NCBI RefSeq assembly: GCF_900105135.1
Contig: NZ_LT629741.1
Span: 1,798,001 to 1,862,000, forward strand
Direction: 5' to 3'
DNA: 64,000 nt
Origin: Gramella sp. MAR_2010_147
GTDB lineage: Bacteria; Bacteroidota; Bacteroidia; Flavobacteriales; Flavobacteriaceae
Both the position numbers and the translations under genes were made by a program. Numbering within the stretch: position 1 is the first letter of the stretch; every line of letters begins with the position of its first letter. Of the stretch, positions 8,526-17,723 are shown piece after piece. The notes beneath the pieces are model-generated. The model searched no databases. It was not told where the DNA came from and worked only from the letters and a program-made list of their open reading frames with translations.

Positions 8526-10048
8526 AGAAAGGATTTTAATGCTCCGTTCTTTAAGAGATTCCATAGATAATTCCAGAATGATTTGGTCTTATCCCGAATA
8601 AAGCTAATTTCTTTATAATTTGCCTTTTTATTGATCGCTTTATTTTTCACAATAAGATTTGCGAGCGCAGATACTATTTTGTTTTTCTTTGAACCATCCT
8701 TACGAAGGACCTCTATTTTAAAATCTTTATATTCTAATCTCATATCGCCGCTACCTTTGGTATGATTTCCATAAAAATTAAAATACATATTTAAAATTTC
8801 ACCTTTCGCCTCTATATTCATTGCGGGCTTCATAAAATTATTCATTTTATCTGCTGCAAGCCTTCCCATATTCCCGGTAATATGAAAGCGGTCGCTCCTG
8901 TCGCTAATATCAAACTCCATATTCACCTTTAAAGGAGCCTGTTGCATAAAATTGGCGGTTGCAATTAAAACTGTCTTTGGAAAATTCTTTCTGGTTAGGT
9001 TGAGATTCGTAATATTCTTTATTTGAGCGTTGAGATTCGAAAAATCAACCACCCCACTTTCTCTATCGGCTTGAATTTTTTCTTCATATCTTAAATACGC
9101 TCTATTAATTTGAATGCTATCTAACTGAATCAGGATTGGCATCTTCCTTATCATCTCACTATAAAGTGGTTTAATACTGGTATCATCCGGCTGAAGCTTA
9201 TCCCTGTAAATATCATAGTAAACACCTGAAATTTTAGTGAGAGGATTCTGAATTTTTAGTGAATCATTCTGCATAGACCAGCTAAAATTATTCATGGACA
9301 GGGAATCTATTTTCAGCTCATATCTATCCTTTTCAACGGGGGTGGTTTTCTGATGTCCAGCTTTCGAAAACCTGGGTATGATCTTTAGATCTTTTATCAA
9401 GACTTTATTATTATCCATAACAAAATCTCCAGCTCCCAGTTTATGTCGTTCATCAAGATCATAAAAAACACTATCTGACTTTAAAAGTATCAGATCATAA
9501 TTAAAAGGGACGGTTTCTTTTAAGGTTTTAGCGTCAAGCCGCACCTGTTCCATTTTAATGTCTTTTATTTTTGCGTATAGCTTATGAGACGAACTATCTT
9601 TTTCAAAGATCTGTAGACTTCCTCCAGCAATATTTACATTCTTAATAAGTACTTTATTCTTAAAACTGACACTCTCTTTTTTTGCCGAGGTAGAATCAAC
9701 GTTATCTTCCTGAAATTTAAAAACCTTTATTACGGGATTGGAAATATGAAGATCTCCAACTATGATATTCTTTTGAGAGATATAATCCCAAAGCTGAATA
9801 TCATCTAATTGAATTGCATCCACCTTTAAAGTCTTACCCTTCACCGTAAAAAAAGGATTGGTCACTTCAGCGCTTCGATCTAAAAGTTTTACATCTACTT
9901 TCTCAAAACTTCCATTTGCCTTCTTAAGGTTTTCTTCTATACTAGTTCTAATCCTGGTTTCAAGATAATTATTTAATAACAATAAAGTAAGCGCCAGCAC
10001 TCCAATCCCAATAAGAGTACCAACCGCAATTTTTGTAGTTCTTTTCAA
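8522..10048 (-). CDS. AsmA-like membrane-anchored envelope protein
   Basis: 508 residues. One N-terminal membrane helix (about 8-27, VGTLIGIGVLALTLLLL) is followed by a long beta-rich region with repeated strand pairs such as VDAIQLDDIQLWDY and IIVGDLHISNPVIKVFKF, and phrases like LDSIQINRAYLRYEE. This is the texture of AsmA/DUF748-type proteins, which form bridge-like periplasmic grooves and are linked to lipid transport or outer-membrane homeostasis. Assignment is by overall architecture, not by a diagnostic motif. The only possible start is a TTG at 10048. A -7-like TAACTTTG lies at 10146-10153. Confidence 0.6.
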   Translation of the reverse strand: MKRTTKIAVGTLIGIGVLALTLLLLNNYLETRIRTSIEENLKKANGSFEKVDVKLLDRSAEVTNPFFTVKGKTLKVDAIQLDDIQLWDYISQKNIIVGDLHISNPVIKVFKFQEDNVDSTSAKKESVSFKNKVLIKNVNIAGGSLQIFEKDSSSHKLYAKIKDIKMEQVRLDAKTLKETVPFNYDLILLKSDSVFYDLDERHKLGAGDFVMDNNKVLIKDLKIIPRFSKAGHQKTTPVEKDRYELKIDSLSMNNFSWSMQNDSLKIQNPLTKISGVYYDIYRDKLQPDDTSIKPLYSEMIRKMPILIQLDSIQINRAYLRYEEKIQADRESGVVDFSNLNAQIKNITNLNLTRKNFPKTVLIATANFMQQAPLKVNMEFDISDRSDRFHITGNMGRLAADKMNNFMKPAMNIEAKGEILNMYFNFYGNHTKGSGDMRLEYKDFKIEVLRKDGSKKNKIVSALANLIVKNKAINKKANYKEISFIRDKTKSFWNYLWNLLKNGALKSFL

Positions 10049-10203
10049 TGTTAGATCTAATTTGTGAAACCAATTTACAATTCAGAGTGTATCAAAAACC
10101 TTGTTTAAGAATTTTTAACTTAAAAGTTTGTAATTCAGAAGTTGCCAAAGTTAAATTTTCGTCAAACTTGGGATAATACTTCCTCGGTATGATAATTGGA
10201 TAG

Positions 10204-10211
10204 TATATTTG
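10204..10211 (+). promoter_or_regulatory. -7 promoter box (TATATTTG) for the small membrane protein
   Basis: TATATTTG fits TAnnTTTG and lies 20 bp before the ATG at 10232. It is downstream of an in-frame TTG at 10196, which is therefore not transcribed. Confidence 0.5.
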
Positions 10212-10231
10212 GAATAAATCAAAAAGAAAGA

Positions 10232-10444
10232 ATGTTTTTAAAGGTCGGTATAAAAGTATTATTTGTTATCACGGAGATTTTCCTGGGTTTTTACAGTCTT
10301 GTAATTACCGAAAGTCTATTGATCAAATTCTTATTTTTCGCTGTGACTGCCGCAATTATTGCATTCGCGATGCTTAAAACGATCAATAAAATTTTACCAA
10401 CAGATAGAGGTTTGGTAGAAATTCCAGCTGATGAACAAGAATAA
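10232..10444 (+). CDS. Small two-helix membrane protein of unknown function
   Basis: 70 residues starting MFLKVGIKVLF. Two hydrophobic segments (about 5-26 and 28-46) are followed by a short polar tail containing K-I-L-P-T-D-R-G. No recognised family. The ATG at 10232 is preferred to a TTG at 10196 because the -7 box lies between them. Followed by a clear terminator, so it is a single-gene unit. The two-helix hairpin could be a membrane-complex accessory protein, but nothing here shows its role. Confidence 0.65.
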   Translation: MFLKVGIKVLFVITEIFLGFYSLVITESLLIKFLFFAVTAAIIAFAMLKTINKILPTDRGLVEIPADEQE

Positions 10445-10466
10445 AAATTAGCAAGTAGATATATTG

Positions 10467-10500
10467 AAAAATCCGTTGAAGAACTCAACGGATTTTTTTT
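10467..10500 (+). terminator. Intrinsic terminator after the small membrane protein gene
   Basis: Stem ATCCGTTGA/TCAACGGAT (9 bp, 5-nt loop) followed by eight T residues. Confidence 0.9.
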
Positions 10501-10532
10501 ATTTATTTTGCCCTTCATTTTAATCAAAAAAT

Positions 10533-11150
10533 ATGAGGCTTGTTTGCCTTTCAGACACACATAATTTTCATCATGATATCGCAATTCCAGACGGAGATAT
10601 TTTAATTCATGCCGGCGATTGCACCGATGGAGGAACCAGAAATGAAACCGAAAATTTTTTAAGATGGTTTTCCCTGCAATCTCATAAACATAAAATTCTA
10701 ATTCCCGGAAATCATGACTTCTATTTTGAAAAGCCCGAGCAGCTGCGTAATGTTCCAGAAAATATAAACTTACTTATTGATCGTGGCGTAAAAATTCACG
10801 GATTTCAATTTTGGGGATCTCCCGTTACTCCAGGTATGGAAAACTGGGCTTTTAACAGAGAAAGAGGTGCCCCAATTAGACATCACTGGAATCTCATCCC
10901 TGAAAATACTGATATCCTTATCACCCATACACCACCATACGGAACCTTGGATGAAATTAGTAGTGGTATAAAATTAGGCTGTGAAGAATTAAATAAAATA
11001 GTGAAATTTATTAAACCTGAATATCATTGCTTTGGTCATATTCATCATGCTGCGGGCTCTACCAAACAGTCATCTACCCAATACTTCAACCTATCTATTT
11101 TAGATGAACGTCATCGCATTATGCATTCACCCCGTATAATTGACATTTAA
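10533..11150 (+). CDS. Calcineurin-like metallophosphoesterase
   Basis: 205 residues, cytosolic. The five metal-ligand motifs of the family are all visible: D8-x-H10, G28-D29, G59-N-H-D62, H132 in THTPP, and G-H-I-H at 168-171. The compact size and the WGSPVTP and THTPPYG phrases resemble the 239AB/MPPED-type phosphoesterases, which hydrolyse phosphodiesters or cyclic nucleotides. The substrate here is not known. Stands alone after a terminator, with a near-consensus -7 (TTATTTTG) close upstream. Confidence 0.88.
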   Translation: MRLVCLSDTHNFHHDIAIPDGDILIHAGDCTDGGTRNETENFLRWFSLQSHKHKILIPGNHDFYFEKPEQLRNVPENINLLIDRGVKIHGFQFWGSPVTPGMENWAFNRERGAPIRHHWNLIPENTDILITHTPPYGTLDEISSGIKLGCEELNKIVKFIKPEYHCFGHIHHAAGSTKQSSTQYFNLSILDERHRIMHSPRIIDI

Positions 11151-11264
11151 ACCAAATATCTAGTTAAGAAACTTCTGATGAAGTTAAAATAATATTAACG
11201 GGCAAAGTATTACATTTTTTTTAACAGCTTTTATGCTGTCTAATAGTAATTTAGCCAAGAATAA

Positions 11265-11615
11265 ATGTCGAAAAGCAATACATCCATGAATACAACTACT
11301 CCCCCGGAGATTCTTGACGAAGTCAAAAATCTTATTTCTTATAGCATTATCAATAAAGGTCAGGAGAATTCTAATTTTCAGATCATGCATAGAGCTATCA
11401 TAAAAAAGTATTTTGAAGCGAAGCATGTGAATATTAATTATGACGATCAAACTATCGATCTGCAACTACCAGTTGGCAAAAAAAAATATACAAATATTAC
11501 ATTTGAATGTATGGACCTGGAAAGATTTCTTAGATCCTGTCTTAAGAAAGATGAGAAAAGTATCTTCTTTTATCAAGATATCTTAGATCATTACAATATT
11601 ACTACGGCAGCATAA
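11265..11615 (+). CDS. Hypothetical protein, 116 residues
   Basis: No family recognised. The protein is soluble and mixed alpha/beta: a helix around 14-50 (PPEILDEVKNLISY, then FQIMHRAIIKKYFEA), strands around NINYDDQTIDLQLP, and a C-terminal helical part with FLRSCLKKDEKSIFFYQDIL. No signal peptide or membrane segment. A second ATG at 11286 would give MNTTTPPE and is an equally possible start. It lies between a phosphatase gene and a convergent two-component system, with no clear operon partner. It is followed by an imperfect terminator that runs into the stop of the response regulator. Confidence 0.6.
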   Translation: MSKSNTSMNTTTPPEILDEVKNLISYSIINKGQENSNFQIMHRAIIKKYFEAKHVNINYDDQTIDLQLPVGKKKYTNITFECMDLERFLRSCLKKDEKSIFFYQDILDHYNITTAA

Positions 11616-11645
11616 TTTTCTCTTCGATTTACACTAAATAGATAT

Positions 11646-11674
11646 AAGCTTTGGTCCCTACACCAAGCTTTTTT
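11646..11674 (+). terminator. Probable terminator after the 116-residue protein gene
   Basis: AAGCTTTGG and CCAAGCTT pair with one bulged T and are followed by TTTTTT. It touches the stop codon of the convergent response-regulator gene. Confidence 0.55.
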
Positions 11675-12059
11675 AGTTCATAGACAATCCTATTTCCCTT
11701 AATTTTTCTGTTCTTAAAGGTTTCGATAAAAATCCAGAAACTTCGGGAAAGTCCTTCATTTTTTCCTTATCAGAATAAGCTATAGAGGAAGTGACGATAA
11801 AAATTTTAGATTCCTCGTATAATGTGGGAGTAAAATTTTCTAAGGTTTTCAAAAATTGCCATCCATCCATAACAGGCATATTAATATCTAATAAAATAAC
11901 TGATGGCAACGGTGTATCCTTTTTAAGAAATTCATCAAGAGCTACTTTTGCAGATTTAAAAAAAAGTGCATCAGTAAAAACCTCAGCTCTGGAAATTATC
12001 TTTTTAATAATTCTTTGGTAGATCTCATCATCATCTATTACACAAATAGTCTTTTTCAT
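11673..12059 (-). CDS. Single-domain response regulator (CheY-like receiver)
   Basis: 128 residues: one receiver domain and nothing else. Acidic pocket D9/D10/D11, phosphoacceptor D58 in LLDINMPVMDGWQ, the conserved Ser/Thr in IFIVTSS near 90, and Lys in LSKPL near 112. With no output domain it must signal by protein contact, for example to a phosphotransfer partner or the motility or transcription machinery. Its ATG overlaps the stop of the histidine kinase by 4 bp, so the pair is translationally coupled and very probably cognate. Confidence 0.92.
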   Translation of the reverse strand: MKKTICVIDDDEIYQRIIKKIISRAEVFTDALFFKSAKVALDEFLKKDTPLPSVILLDINMPVMDGWQFLKTLENFTPTLYEESKIFIVTSSIAYSDKEKMKDFPEVSGFLSKPLRTEKLREIGLSMN

Positions 12060-14407
12060 TTAAAAGTAACTTTAAAAGTTGTACCCACTCCAGGTTCACT
12101 TTCTACCTTCACCATTCCTCCCATTGCATTTATCTGATTTTTCGTAATAAACAGCCCCACTCCTCTGGCATCTTTTCGATCGGAAAATGTTTTATAAAGA
12201 CCAAAAACCTTATCTCCATATTTATCTAGATCTATCCCTATTCCATTATCTTTTACTTCCAGAACCCAGCCACTATCTTCTTTATATCCCAGTAATGAAA
12301 TAACGGGAGTCCTTTCAGGATGACAGTAACGCAGAGCATTTGTTAGAAAGTTGAGAAGTACACTCTCCATATAGGCCGAATTAAAAGATATTTGCATATC
12401 TGCAGGCACCTCATTTGTAATTCTGGCATTTTTTGACTTAATCTGTATACTCAACACGTCCAAAGCCTGCTCTATAAACTTAGAAACACTAATTGACTCG
12501 GCCTTAATATCCAAATTGGTATTTATAGAGACCACTTCATTAAGATCGTGCAGGGATTGATCCAGATTAGTTGATACCTTTCGCAGTAGATCTATATAAG
12601 AATCCTTTTCGCCCTGAGATTCTTCAATATCATATAACTCCAGTATTGATGACATATTACTGGAATGCGATCTTAAATTATGAGAGACAATATAGGCGAA
12701 GTTCAACAATCTTTTGTTCTGCTCCATAACCAGTTCATAAGATTTTACCAGGTTCATTTCAGCCTCTTTCTTGCCTGTGATATCTCTCAAATTCACCACA
12801 AATCCGTTTACACCTTCTGAAGCCAGCATATTGGTTAGTGTCGCATTTACCCAGAACCAGTTATTTTCAGCATCTTTTACACGTAAAATAATATCAACAA
12901 TAGGAATACCCGGTTTTTGATAAGCTTTTTCAATTTTCATTCTTAAAAGATCATGATCTTCTTCATGAACATAATACAGAACCCCATTAATAGAGAAATC
13001 AATTTGTTCATACTTGGTGATCTTGGCAAGCGATGGAGAATAATATTTCACCTTATTTAGATCATCAACAATAAGTATAATTTCATTGGAGTTCTCAACA
13101 AGAGATCTAAAGCGATTTTCATTCTCTTCCAGCTCTTGTTTTACTTTCACCCTAGCCGAGATATCTTCTACCAGTGCTATGTGTGAAGTGACTTCTTCTC
13201 CTGCTTCCCATAATGGCGATACGTTTATTCGCACCCAAATACGACTGCCATCTTTTGTTTGCAAGCGTTTCTCCAGACTGTATTCACGAATTTCATTCCG
13301 ACTTAATTTAGCCATCAAATCTGCATTTTCAGACAGATCGTCTGGATGGGAAATAATCTTATAATCTTTTAATTTTAGTTCCTCTTCTGAATATCCAAGC
13401 AAATTTTGAAACCGCTTATTTGCTTCCAGGATCATTCCAGAATTTGAATTAACACGTACCATCCCGATAGCTGCCTGGTTGAAGATTGTCCTGAAATGCA
13501 ATTCACTTTTGGCTAGTTCTCCGGCCTGCTCCTTCACCAATTTCTGTAATTTAGCAGGTTGCTTTAAAGCATTATAAATGATCCACGAAATAGCGCCTGA
13601 TATCACCAGGATCATAATAGCGATAGGAATTATAGCATAAAAAGGTTCATGAGGATCTACCGGGATGATATAGATTTTCCAATCTCCATCTGGCAATACC
13701 AGTTTTTCTGAATAGGACTTATCCTGTATTTCAGTTCCATTTAAGAAAAACTCCTCCTTTTTTGATACCGGATTTATTTTTGAGAACTGAAAGCGAAATT
13801 TATCTCCGGCTAAATCCTGAAGTCCTGATTGGTCTATCAGGTTATCAAAATGAATAAGAACAGCCACAAAACCCCAAAAATCACCTTTTTTAAAAACCGG
13901 AAGTCTGCCAATAATAGCCAATCCACCCTGCCTTAATTCCAAAGGTCCAGCAAAGAACATGCTTTTTCTTTCTATTGCTTTAAAGGCTTCTCCATTACGC
14001 GTACTATCTTTAAGAATATTATAATTAATGACATCTTTATTTTCTTCGTAAGGATATACCCTGGTGATAATTCCGTTTGGCACTATTTCTATAGCATCGA
14101 TATTAGGATTATTATCTACCAATTGAGGAGCCACCTCATCAAAATTTTCAATTTTGCCGTTTTCATCTATTTGAAGGGCCAAAGAAAGTGCTGCCGAATA
14201 ACTATATTTTAAAGACTGGTCAATGTTCTGTTCAGCCACATCGATAATAGCCGCCATTTCAGTTTGCCGATCGTCCAACAAAATCTGATAGCGTTGCCAA
14301 AGCATAAAGCAGACTGCCAATAGAAGTAGAAAAAAGGCAAAAAGGCCAATAAATAAGGGCTTTTTAAGAGCTAAAGATTTATTAGGCTTACCAATTTTAT
14401 TTGCCAT
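12056..14407 (-). CDS. CHASE-type/PAS sensor histidine kinase
   Basis: 783-residue membrane sensor kinase. Order: helix 1 (17-37), a periplasmic CHASE-like sensor region (about 40-250, with MFFAGPLELRQGGLAIIGRLPV), helix 2 (256-278), PAS 1 (about 303-425), PAS 2 (about 430-550), a DHp helix with phosphoacceptor H576 in YIVSHNLRSH, and an HATPase domain with N690, D720-N-G-I-G and G-V-G-L-F near 749. SHNLRSH in place of SHELRTP marks the HisKA variant typical of CHASE/PAS kinases. The periplasmic ligand is unknown. Operon with the receiver protein at 11673-12059. A -7 box TATCTTTG lies at 14461-14468. Confidence 0.93.
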   Translation of the reverse strand: MANKIGKPNKSLALKKPLFIGLFAFFLLLLAVCFMLWQRYQILLDDRQTEMAAIIDVAEQNIDQSLKYSYSAALSLALQIDENGKIENFDEVAPQLVDNNPNIDAIEIVPNGIITRVYPYEENKDVINYNILKDSTRNGEAFKAIERKSMFFAGPLELRQGGLAIIGRLPVFKKGDFWGFVAVLIHFDNLIDQSGLQDLAGDKFRFQFSKINPVSKKEEFFLNGTEIQDKSYSEKLVLPDGDWKIYIIPVDPHEPFYAIIPIAIMILVISGAISWIIYNALKQPAKLQKLVKEQAGELAKSELHFRTIFNQAAIGMVRVNSNSGMILEANKRFQNLLGYSEEELKLKDYKIISHPDDLSENADLMAKLSRNEIREYSLEKRLQTKDGSRIWVRINVSPLWEAGEEVTSHIALVEDISARVKVKQELEENENRFRSLVENSNEIILIVDDLNKVKYYSPSLAKITKYEQIDFSINGVLYYVHEEDHDLLRMKIEKAYQKPGIPIVDIILRVKDAENNWFWVNATLTNMLASEGVNGFVVNLRDITGKKEAEMNLVKSYELVMEQNKRLLNFAYIVSHNLRSHSSNMSSILELYDIEESQGEKDSYIDLLRKVSTNLDQSLHDLNEVVSINTNLDIKAESISVSKFIEQALDVLSIQIKSKNARITNEVPADMQISFNSAYMESVLLNFLTNALRYCHPERTPVISLLGYKEDSGWVLEVKDNGIGIDLDKYGDKVFGLYKTFSDRKDARGVGLFITKNQINAMGGMVKVESEPGVGTTFKVTFK

Positions 14408-14460
14408 TTAATTCAGATTGGAAAAGAAATTTCATTTAAAAGTTGAAAATTTCCGGAAGC

Positions 14461-14468
14461 CAAAGATA
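14461..14468 (-). promoter_or_regulatory. -7 promoter box (TATCTTTG) for the histidine kinase operon
   Basis: Fits TAnnTTTG on the minus strand, about 54 bp before the ATG. No -33 TTG at the ideal distance. Confidence 0.4.
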
Positions 14469-14519
14469 ATTAATTACCTGTTAAATAGAGTTTTTAGAGA
14501 AACTATCGGGCCTAAAAAC

Positions 14520-14551
14520 CAAAGAACCCGGATGCAATGACCCGGGTTCCT
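14520..14551 (-). terminator. Terminator downstream of rfbB and the OMP remnant
   Basis: Stem GAACCCGG/CCGGGTTC with a 10-nt loop; on the minus strand it is followed by a T-rich run. It probably ends the polysaccharide operon, and may originally have belonged to the outer-membrane protein whose tail remains next to it. Confidence 0.6.
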
Positions 14552-14570
14552 TAAACTAATTATTAAAAAT

Positions 14571-14696
14571 TCAGAAGCGTTTTGAAAGATTTAAACCTGC
14601 GGCATAAACAGGTTCTCTTTCCGAGTTTAGTTCAAAACCCAGCATCATCTCAACTTCGAAAGGAACATTTAACAATCTCCATTTAGAGTAAAAATT
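14571..14696 (-). pseudogene. Orphan C-terminal tail of an outer-membrane beta-barrel protein
   Basis: Directly after the rfbB stop, in the same frame, 41 sense codons follow before a TGA at 14571-14573. They encode a protein-like stretch: W-R-L-L-N-V-P-F-E-V-E, then GFELNSEREP, then YAAGLNLSKRF ending in Phe. Alternating strand pattern and a terminal Phe are typical of the last strands of a bacterial outer-membrane barrel. There is no start codon or N-terminus, so this is best read as the leftover end of a gene whose front was replaced by the polysaccharide genes. Recognition is by texture, not by a database match. Confidence 0.5.
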
Positions 14697-15698
14697 TTAC
14701 TGATTTAAATACCATTCTATAGTTCTATGTAATCCAGATTCAAAATTTTCATTTGGACTCCAGCCTAGTTCTTTTTGAATTTTTGAGGAATCTACCGCAT
14801 AGCGACGATCATGGCCCGCTCTGTCTTTAACAAATTTTATAAGCTCCCGGTAACTACCACGCTCCAGGGGTTTCTTTTTGTCCAGAATACCACATATTTT
14901 ATTTGCGACTGAAAGATTATCCAGCTCATTATTTCCTCCAACATTATATATTTCGCCACTTTTACCTTTTCTAAATATGGCGTTAAGTGCGATACAATGA
15001 TCCCGCACATATAACCAATCCCTGATATTCTGGCCATCTCCATAAATAGGTATAGATTCCCCGGCAAGTGCTTTTCTAATTACCGTAGGTATTAACTTCT
15101 CATTATTTTGCTTAGGACCATAATTATTAGAACAGTTTGAAATAACCGTATTCATTCCGTAAGTATGATGATAGCTTCTTACGAGCATATCTCCAGAAGC
15201 TTTACTGGCAGAATAAGGAGAATTTGGAGCATAAGGTGTTTCTTCTGTAAAAAGACCTTTCGCTCCTAAACTACCATAGACCTCATCTGTAGAAATTTGA
15301 TGGAATCTCGATTCTTTATAATTTTCTTTATAAACACCAGGTTCAGCCATCCAGTGGCGATATGCGCTGCTTAAAAGAGTAAATGTGCCATTTATATTGG
15401 TCTTTATAAAAACTTCAGGCTCTTCTATAGAATTATCTACATGAGATTCTGCCGCAAAATTTATAACTCCTTTAATATTAAATTCTGAAAAAAGACCTTT
15501 TACAAGTTTTTCGTCATTAATATTTCCCTGAATGAATTTATATCTTGGATGCCTTTCAATCTCCTTCAGGTTATTGAGGTCGCCTGCGTATGTTAGTAAA
15601 TCCAAATTAATCACGGTATACCCGGGATTTGATTCCAGAAAATAAGGAATAAAATTAGAGCCTATAAAGCCTGCACCTCCGGTTATAAGAATATTCAT
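14697..15698 (-). CDS. rfbB: dTDP-glucose 4,6-dehydratase
   Basis: 333 residues, short-chain-dehydrogenase fold, NAD-dependent. Motifs: GGAGFIGSNF at 7-16 (Rossmann glycine motif), STDEVYG with the catalytic Thr/Asp/Glu triad near 130, YSASK catalytic Tyr/Lys near 160, and NNYGPKQ, typical of RmlB. It converts dTDP-glucose into dTDP-4-keto-6-deoxyglucose, the branch point to rhamnose and other deoxysugars. The partner rfbA lies 3 bp upstream. rfbC and rfbD are not in the window, so the end product (rhamnose or another 6-deoxysugar) cannot be fixed from here. Confidence 0.97.
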   Translation of the reverse strand: MNILITGGAGFIGSNFIPYFLESNPGYTVINLDLLTYAGDLNNLKEIERHPRYKFIQGNINDEKLVKGLFSEFNIKGVINFAAESHVDNSIEEPEVFIKTNINGTFTLLSSAYRHWMAEPGVYKENYKESRFHQISTDEVYGSLGAKGLFTEETPYAPNSPYSASKASGDMLVRSYHHTYGMNTVISNCSNNYGPKQNNEKLIPTVIRKALAGESIPIYGDGQNIRDWLYVRDHCIALNAIFRKGKSGEIYNVGGNNELDNLSVANKICGILDKKKPLERGSYRELIKFVKDRAGHDRRYAVDSSKIQKELGWSPNENFESGLHRTIEWYLNQ

Positions 15699-15701
15699 GT
15701 T

Positions 15702-16580
15702 CTATAAATTTTTAGCTCTTTTTAAAAGATATTCTCCATAAGTATTCTTGCTTAACGGTTCAGCTAATTTCAATAACTGATCCCTGGTGATATACCCCCT
15801 TTCAAAGGCTATTTCTTCAAGACAGGCAACCTTTAATCCCTGCCTCTTCTCTATGGTATGAATAAAGTTGGATGCCTCCAGCATTGATTCGTGAGTACCC
15901 GTATCAAGCCAGGCATAACCCCTTCCCATAACCTCTAATTTCAAATTCGAAGCTTTTAAGTAGGCTTGAATTACGGAAGTAATCTCCAATTCCCCTCTCT
16001 CACTGGGTTTCACGCGATGAGCTATCTCCACGACCGAATTAGGAAAGAAATACAATCCGGCTATCGCAAAATTACTTTTTGGAATTTCAGGTTTCTCTTC
16101 AACACTTATTACGTTTCCTTTACTGTCAAACTCCGCCACACCATACCTGGAAGGTTCATTAACATAATATCCAAATACGGTAGCTTTCTTATCATTTACG
16201 ACATTGTTCACAGAATTCTTTAAAAGTCCTGTAAAACCCTGTCCGTAAAAAATATTATCCCCTAAGATAAGTGCAACATCGGACTTTCCTATAAACTCTT
16301 TTCCTATAAGAAAAGCCTGTGCAAGGCCATCAGGACTGGGCTGTGATTTATAACTTAAGCTGATCCCTAAATCTGAGCCATCACCGAGCAGTTTTTCAAA
16401 ATTAGCCAGATCTTCGGGTGTTGTGATGATGAGAATTTCCTTTATACCGGCGAGCATCAGAACAGATAAAGGATAATAGATCATCGGCTTATCATACACA
16501 TTCAGAAGTTGTTTAGAAACTCCCCTGGTAATAGGATAAAGTCTGGTACCTGAACCACCGGCTAGTATTATTCCTTTCAT
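15702..16580 (-). CDS. rfbA: Glucose-1-phosphate thymidylyltransferase
   Basis: 292 residues, the usual RmlA length. The nucleotidyltransferase signature [11 protein letters not shown] is at the N-terminus, followed by [26 protein letters not shown] carries the metal-binding Asp, and [10 protein letters not shown] and [12 protein letters not shown] are further RmlA hallmarks. It couples dTTP and glucose-1-phosphate to dTDP-glucose, the substrate of the next gene, rfbB. 27 bp separate it from the upstream epimerase gene, so epimerase-rfbA-rfbB read as one operon. Confidence 0.97.
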   Translation of the reverse strand: MKGIILAGGSGTRLYPITRGVSKQLLNVYDKPMIYYPLSVLMLAGIKEILIITTPEDLANFEKLLGDGSDLGISLSYKSQPSPDGLAQAFLIGKEFIGKSDVALILGDNIFYGQGFTGLLKNSVNNVVNDKKATVFGYYVNEPSRYGVAEFDSKGNVISVEEKPEIPKSNFAIAGLYFFPNSVVEIAHRVKPSERGELEITSVIQAYLKASNLKLEVMGRGYAWLDTGTHESMLEASNFIHTIEKRQGLKVACLEEIAFERGYITRDQLLKLAEPLSKNTYGEYLLKRAKNL

Positions 16581-16607
16581 TTTATAATAATTATCTGAAA
16601 TTCGAAT

Positions 16608-17621
16608 TTAAGAATAATATGCTTTATACCATTTAAGATACTTTTCCACTCCTTCTTTAATTTCAACAGTAGGCTTATAATCAAAATGTTTCATTAAAGG
16701 TTGTGAATTGGCCCAGGTTTTATCTACATCTCCCGGCTGCATTGGCATTAATTCTTTTTTAGCGTTCAAGCCTAACTGGGTTTCAATTTCCTCTATAAAA
16801 CTCATCAAGTTTACCGGCCTGCTTTTTCCAATATTATAAAGATTATATTTTAAGTCTTTTTCAGAAGGAATTCGATTAATTACAGCCATTACACCGTTAA
16901 CGATATCGTCTACAAAAGTAAAGTCACGTTCTAAATTCCCTTCATTGAAAACCTTTAAAGTTTTTCCTTTTGTGATAGCATCTGTAAATAAGAACATAGC
17001 CATATCCGGGCGGCCCCAGGGACCATAAACGGTAAAAAATCTTAATCCTGTAGTCGCTAAATTATACAAATGACTATAGGTATAAGCCATGATCTCATTA
17101 CTTCTTTTAGTAGCTGCATAGAGGCTTATAGGTTCATCGACCCTGTCTTCTGTAGAAAATGGAATTTTTTTATTCTGCCCATATACACTGGAACTACTGG
17201 CGTAGATCAAGTGCTTAATATTATGGTTGCGACAGCATTCAAGCACATTAGCAAATCCTACCAGGTTACTGTCTATATAAGCCTCCGGATTTTCCAAACT
17301 GTAGCGAACGCCCGCCTGTGCAGCAAGATTGCACACAATATCAAAATTTTCTGTTTTAAACAATTCCGGAAGCTCTTGCCGATCTTCCAGCTTCATTCTG
17401 AAAAAAGCAAAGTTCTTATGCAAAGAACTTTTATACGCCCTATTAAATTTAAGATCATGATCACTTTTTACTCCAAGCTCTTCTAATCTTGCAAGTTTTA
17501 ACTCCTGACTGTAATAATTATTTACGTTATCCAGACCAACAACCTCATGACCTTCCTTTATTAATTTTTCACATAAATGAAAACCTATAAATCCTGCTGC
17601 GCCTGTAACGAGTATTTTCAT
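16608..17621 (-). CDS. NAD-dependent sugar-nucleotide epimerase, UDP-glucuronate 4-epimerase type
   Basis: 337 residues. Rossmann motif GAAGFIGFHL at 7-16, LDNVNNYY, catalytic S-S-S near 140 and YAATK near 168. LAAQAGVRYSLENP and FTVYGPWGRPDMAMFLF are characteristic of the UDP-glucuronate 4-epimerase (CapI/LspL) subgroup, which makes UDP-galacturonate for surface polysaccharide. A related UDP-GlcNAc 4-epimerase activity cannot be excluded by eye. It has its own candidate promoter 34 bp upstream of the start and heads the rfb gene set. Confidence 0.87.
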   Translation of the reverse strand: MKILVTGAAGFIGFHLCEKLIKEGHEVVGLDNVNNYYSQELKLARLEELGVKSDHDLKFNRAYKSSLHKNFAFFRMKLEDRQELPELFKTENFDIVCNLAAQAGVRYSLENPEAYIDSNLVGFANVLECCRNHNIKHLIYASSSSVYGQNKKIPFSTEDRVDEPISLYAATKRSNEIMAYTYSHLYNLATTGLRFFTVYGPWGRPDMAMFLFTDAITKGKTLKVFNEGNLERDFTFVDDIVNGVMAVINRIPSEKDLKYNLYNIGKSRPVNLMSFIEEIETQLGLNAKKELMPMQPGDVDKTWANSQPLMKHFDYKPTVEIKEGVEKYLKWYKAYYS

Positions 17622-17654
17622 AAAAATGATTCTGCCCTGATATTAAAATTCAGC

Positions 17655-17683
17655 CAAAAATACCAGATTTATTTCTTTCCAAT
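17655..17683 (-). promoter_or_regulatory. Promoter TTG-N18-TATTTTTG for the epimerase-rfbA-rfbB operon
   Basis: On the minus strand TTG (17683-17681) is followed after 18 bp by TATTTTTG (17662-17655). This is one base short of the ideal Bacteroidota spacing. Confidence 0.55.
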
Positions 17684-17723
17684 TAGTAATAAGAATGTGA
17701 ATTAAAAAAATATTCTTATTGAA

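Noticed and set aside
11673-14407. Histidine kinase/receiver pair considered as an unusual signalling system
   Set aside because: CHASE-PAS kinases with a coupled single-domain receiver are common in flavobacteria.
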